Shown here piece by piece: positions 61,501 to 64,000 of a stretch of 64,000 bases of DNA. This DNA comes from Larus michahellis (Eukaryota; Chordata; Aves; Charadriiformes; Laridae). A program made the translations under genes and the position numbers. Position 1 is the stretch's first letter. Each line of letters opens with the position of its first letter. The notes under the pieces were generated by a model that did no database searches, was not told the origin of the DNA, and saw only the letters and a list, made by a program, of their open reading frames with translations. Where the stretch lies: positions 3,968,001-4,032,000 of the forward strand of contig NC_133906.1 in NCBI RefSeq assembly GCF_964199755.1. Reading direction: 5' to 3'.

Positions 61501-64000
61501 ACCAACGTTCAGCTAGACCTTTTGATTTCTTCTTCGCCAGTATGCATTCATTTCATTTTTTGGGTGCCAACTTTACACGCCCGTTTTTATTCTCTCTGTG
61601 TTTTTCCCTGATGCAGGGAATTCCAATCAGACATTAGCTCAAGTAACTAGAAGCTGAGCGTGTATGTTAGAAGGGGTTATATTATTTTCAAAAAGCCAAC
61701 AATCCTTCCAAACAACTCGAGGATGCCTTTTGGTCTCAACAATATGACAACAGCATGCTGGAGGGGAATTATTTTTCAACAGTTTAATGACATTGCTGAA
61801 TCCCTGCAAATTAAAAGATTTTGTTCTGGTTTTCACATAAAGGCAAGGAGAGGGAGTTAAGTGGTATTTTCCCTGTCCATCAATTGCTTACAGTTCAATA
61901 CTGGCATTATTTGCCTTTGAGACTAAACCTGGAAAGTAAATGGATTTAGCAATTTAACATCTAAATTAGGCAGCAAGACAGAAAAAATGTTTTGCTTTTT
62001 CCTCAATGAATAGCACGCTATACTATTAATCATATGAGAATTAGAAAAGCTTCGCAGCTATTAGTGACAACATGCCAGGCAGACTACATTAAAAGGCTCT
62101 GATCCACTGAGTCAGCTGTGAAAAAGCCAGGTAAACACTTTAGAAGAGAACTATTGGAGTGTTTATCCTCGCAGTAAAAGCTTAGATGAGGGCTTCCATT
62201 ATAGCTGATTTACAGCTAGAGGCTTCTGAAGGAATACCTATTCTTTCCCCGTGTTTAGAAAGCGTGGAATCAAGCAAGGTATTTACTCAGTAACAGAATG
62301 AACGCTCCTCAGAAATAAGGATTTGGGGAATGTTTACCCTACAGCTGACAACAATGAGAGTCTCAAAGGCTTCGCCTACGTAAAAGGGAGTAGAGGAAAA
62401 AAAGTCAGATACTTTTTTTTCCCCGTGAAAGAGAAGTGATCTCCTGGTATTTAATTTTTAAAATAAAAAGACAGCTATTTCATTTTTAGAAACATTTCTG
62501 AAAGCAACTGGTATGTTCTCATCAGTTTAAAACACAATTCCCCCTCAGATGGCTTATAGCCCTGAGCCCTACTATTCTGAGATGTTCTTGTGGCACTGAT
62601 GTAATTCAGTGAAAAGGCAACGCTTGGATCCGCTTACCCCTTTTCCAAGGGCAGAAGGATGTATGTGACCAAGTAACGCATGAGAAATAAATTTGTATTT
62701 CACTGTCTGACAATTGGAAATGCCTCAAATATCAAAATTTGAAAAGGGATAAAATACTTAGCAGAATGACTCTTAAGAAAACGCAGTGACAGGTAGCTAA
62801 CTCTTGAGGTGATTAAAAATAAATAAACGAACACCAAGAGCTATGAAGTGACCAAAGAGTAGTTCATCAGGACACGTCATCAGGAGAGTATGGAAAATTA
62901 TTCCGTTCACTACAAAAATAAACCCTCCTGAACACAACTGAGGAATTTAAATGCTGACATCGATATCAGTTCTTGATGCATGTAGTATTAAGAAACATGA
63001 TATTAAGGACAAATAATCACTTTATCACTTCAACATGAAAGGTTAAAAAAAAAAAAAAAAAGGGCATTTTCCATCTGACTCATCCTGGAAGTAAGAGGTA
63101 AATTATTTTATTATTACAAAAGTAAGTATTGCTTTTTATGTGCCAGAGAGATTAGGGGATGCACAGGCCTTTGGACAGGATAATTTGTTTTAGAAAGCGA
63201 GACAATGCAAGTGGAAAATGTAAGAAAATTATCAGTGGGATCCTACGGGTGTTGGCAGAAACCAAATGCGACCATCCTCCAAGTCCAACCTCCTGCCCAA
63301 AACAGGGTCAACATCAGAGAGGTGTCTTAGGACCTTGCCCAGTACCTGGGAATATCTCCCAAGGATGGAGATTCCACATCCAACCCTCCTCCCCAAAACA
63401 GGTTCCTCATCAGAGAGGTTCCTCAGGACCTTGTCCAGTATTGGGGAATATCTCCAAGGACGGAGATTCCACATCCAGTCTGGGCAACACGGAAACAGCC
63501 AGGTCTTCCTGACAGGCAAATAGACCTGGCAATTCTCTAAGACTGAGAAACTACTTGAGTTTGGAGGAATCAGAGTAAACAAAGAAAAAAACGAACACGA
63601 AAGCGAGCAGAATAGCTTCTGATGGACTGCATCAAGCCTTCAGTGAGGTCACACCAAGTTAAAAATTCTTACACACTTTGTTTTAGTCTCATATGTTTGT
63701 ATTTATTTTAGGTACTTTAAGGACCTTAAGATGAACTGAAGGACAGCTTTGGCTAAGCAGATCTATGGTTTATGAAATGTAAAAAAAAAAACAAAACAAA
63801 AAACCAAAGCGAGCTGTTAACATTTTTGTTGATACTTTTCTCAGCAGAATAGCAGCAATTCCACCAAATAGTTTTCTAAGATAACATCTATGCTCCTAAA
63901 AATTAATAATTCTTCATGACTAAACTCCAAGCTACTTAACTTACATACTTTTCTTACCCCTCTTCCCCACCTTGAGTGAGAGCTTACGTAGCTTTGACCT
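34461..64000 (-). CDS. RANBP17: RANBP17 (RAN binding protein 17), 3' part: last four coding exons
   Basis: The exons 58578-58744, 41569-41667, 37637-37764 and 34461-34557 (167, 99, 128 and 97 nt) join in frame and encode about the last 163 residues. All have GT-AG borders. The sequence includes [72 protein letters not shown] and an ending DMMS. RANBP17 is an importin-beta superfamily receptor, related to exportin 7 (XPO7), that binds RanGTP and shuttles through nuclear pores. The RanGTP-binding N-terminus is outside the window. XPO7 shares the layout, but [11 protein letters not shown] and the TLX3 linkage favour RANBP17. The coordinates run to the window edge because the gene continues past it; no further coding exon was recognised in 58,745-64,000. 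Confidence 0.93.
34558..37636 (-). other. RANBP17: RANBP17 last intron (3,079 bp)
   Basis: GTAAGT to CCCCCAG. Holds poly-A/T tracts near 35,240-35,310 and 35,634-35,659 and otherwise unremarkable sequence. No internal gene is seen. Confidence 0.85.
37637..37764 (-). CDS. RANBP17: RANBP17 second-last coding exon
   Basis: Encodes [18 protein letters not shown] through NLLVKNRD, with the next arginine codon split by the donor AG|GTAAGT. The acceptor is CCCATAG. It follows the previous exon without a gap relative to the known family sequence. Confidence 0.95.
37765..41568 (-). other. RANBP17: RANBP17 intron (3,804 bp) between the third-last and second-last exons
   Basis: GTGAGT to CCCATAG. Contains an AT-rich part at about 40,020-40,640 without clear repeats, and a short C-run at about 41,065. 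No gene is seen. Confidence 0.85.
41569..41667 (-). CDS. RANBP17: RANBP17 third-last coding exon
   Basis: Exactly 33 codons ([17 protein letters not shown] through [10 protein letters not shown]), phase 0 at both ends, with acceptor TTGCAG and donor AAA|GTGAGT. This is the most conserved C-terminal helix pair shared by RANBP17 and XPO7. The intron before it is about 16.9 kb. Confidence 0.95.
45086..45260 (-). mobile_element. CR1 LINE fragment, minus orientation, internally rearranged
   Basis: Reversed CR1 tail (GAATGATAGAATCGTCTAGG) followed by the CR1 3' segment with CCAACCATTAACC, CACTGCC, CCACCACTAAACCAT and CTAAGCACCACGTC. A small nested inverted repeat at 45114-45146 is not part of the usual element. 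The lower-homology end at about 45,260 is approximate. Confidence 0.85.
47634..47770 (-). mobile_element. CR1 LINE fragment, minus orientation
   Basis: Reversed tail (CACAGAGTCACAGAATTGC, GGAAGGGACCTTTCAG), then CCAACCATTGACC and CCACCACTAAACCATATTG, same subfamily as the copy at 45,086. Short and non-coding. Confidence 0.9.
50881..50917. repeat. T-rich tract with CTTT units
   Basis: T-run interrupted by two CTTT units, intronic in RANBP17. Confidence 0.85.
52716..52749. repeat. CA/CG microsatellite
   Basis: CA dinucleotides with interspersed CG steps, intronic in RANBP17. Confidence 0.85.
53000..53480. promoter_or_regulatory. AT-rich putative conserved block in the large RANBP17 intron
   Basis: Repeat-free AT-rich sequence with TAAT cores (for example near 53,125 and 53,141), following a GC-rich simple-repeat stretch. 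Possible distal enhancer of TLX3; the evidence is composition and context only. Confidence 0.25.
55332..55351. repeat. Perfect 20 bp palindrome in an AT repeat
   Basis: TATACTGATATATCAGTATA is its own reverse complement and is followed by further TA-rich repeats to about 55,377. Confidence 0.85.
55503..55527. repeat. GGGA tetranucleotide microsatellite
   Basis: About six GGGA units, intronic in RANBP17. Confidence 0.9.
56410..57420. promoter_or_regulatory. Putative conserved enhancer block in the large RANBP17 intron
   Basis: About 1 kb of repeat-free, balanced AT-rich sequence packed with homeodomain cores. It also carries two CRE/PBX-MEIS-like sites in opposite orientation (TGATGTCA at 57169-57176 and TGACATCA at 57198-57205) and nuclear-receptor half-sites AGGTCA (57140-57145) and TGACCT (57156-57161). 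Function is inferred. Confidence 0.35.
58578..58744 (-). CDS. RANBP17: RANBP17 fourth-last coding exon
   Basis: The acceptor is TTCACACAG and the donor is CAG|GTGAAT. After two bases finishing a split codon it encodes 55 residues, [20 protein letters not shown] through [11 protein letters not shown]. This is part of the C-terminal HEAT-repeat region of the exportin-7 family. It ends in phase 0, matching the next exon. Confidence 0.94.
60840..61238 (+). mobile_element. CR1 LINE fragment, plus orientation, intact 3' tail
   Basis: Begins with GGGACAGGCTGAGAGAGCTG and GTTCAGCCTGGAGAGGAGAA, typical of CR1. It passes through AGGAAGAAGTTCTTTACACTG and GGTTGCCCAGAGAGG, and ends at the tail with GGTCCCTTCCAAC and ACATTCTACGATTCT. 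It is the only clear copy in sense with the plus strand here. The coding frame is degraded. Confidence 0.95.
63044..63061. repeat. Poly-A tract
   Basis: A-run of about 17 bases inside the outermost RANBP17 intron. Confidence 0.8.
63270..63500 (-). mobile_element. CR1 LINE fragment, minus orientation, with internal tandem duplication
   Basis: Segments such as CCAACCTCCTGCCCAAAACA, AGGACCTTGTCCAG and GAATATCTCCAAGG belong to the CR1 3' region in reverse. A block of about 95 bp occurs twice in a row (63285-63379 and 63380-63474), which the normal element does not show. Confidence 0.8.

Larger units (their letters stand above)
58745..64000 (-). other. RANBP17: RANBP17 intron, partial, running out of the window
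   Basis: Starts (on the gene strand) beyond 64000 and ends at the TTCACACAG acceptor. Holds a plus-oriented CR1 copy (60,840-61,238) and a minus-oriented CR1 piece with an internal tandem duplication (about 63,270-63,500). I looked for the preceding family segment (the part ending EGLTALD in relatives) and did not find it. Confidence 0.75.

Noticed and set aside
1-64000. tRNA genes, endogenous retrovirus LTRs, CRISPR arrays or bacterial operons
   Set aside because: Read by eye on both strands, nothing met the pattern for these: no paired LTRs, no regular spacer array, no tRNA A/B-box pair with a clover-leaf that I could confirm. A tRNA scan and a repeat-masking run would be decisive.
58745-64000. 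A further upstream RANBP17 exon inside the window
   Set aside because: I searched the minus strand for the family segment preceding TIVSSSCC and found none with splice borders; it most likely lies beyond 64000.

Overview
The window is vertebrate genomic DNA, most likely from a bird. It has intron-containing genes with GT-AG splice sites and CpG-rich promoter DNA. At least six CR1-type LINE fragments carry the sauropsid 3' tail (a TGATTCTRTG-like repeat next to GGAAGGGACC). There is no prokaryotic gene organisation. Turtles and crocodilians also carry CR1, so 'bird' is an inference and the species cannot be named.

Two protein-coding genes can be supported, both on the minus strand and head to tail. 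(1) TLX3, a homeobox transcription factor gene, is complete: three coding exons (23565-23991, 22939-23182, 21907-22117) joining in frame to a 293-residue protein. (2) The 3' end of RANBP17, a nuclear transport receptor of the importin-beta/exportin-7 family, is present as its last four coding exons (58578-58744, 41569-41667, 37637-37764, 34461-34557). The rest of RANBP17 lies beyond position 64000. The order RANBP17 then TLX3 in one orientation is the arrangement known at human 5q35.1. The next human neighbour, NPM1, would be expected below position 1 and is not seen.

Layout. 1-21,090: DNA downstream of TLX3 with no supported gene, one CR1 copy, AT-rich islands that look like conserved non-coding DNA, and a hairpin-forming repeat. 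21,090-24,350: TLX3 with its 3' UTR, a minisatellite inside intron 2, and a CpG-rich promoter with two CCAAT boxes, a CRE-like site and a SOX-like site. 24,350-33,850: intergenic DNA, first GC-rich, then an AT-rich likely enhancer (about 25,430-25,970), then a pentamer-based satellite (26,562-26,853) and GC-rich DNA. 33,850-64,000: RANBP17 3' UTR, exons and long AT-rich introns, the largest about 16.9 kb, with CR1 copies, simple repeats and enhancer-like AT-rich blocks.

The two genes are not known to act in one pathway. RANBP17 is a transport receptor and TLX3 is a neuronal cell-fate regulator. Their proximity matters because introns of a bystander gene can hold enhancers of a developmental regulator such as TLX3. 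I found no evidence of an undescribed biological system. The more unusual items are the TLX3 intronic minisatellite, the all-C polypyrimidine tract at the TLX3 intron 2 acceptor, the pentamer satellite, and the enhancer-like blocks.
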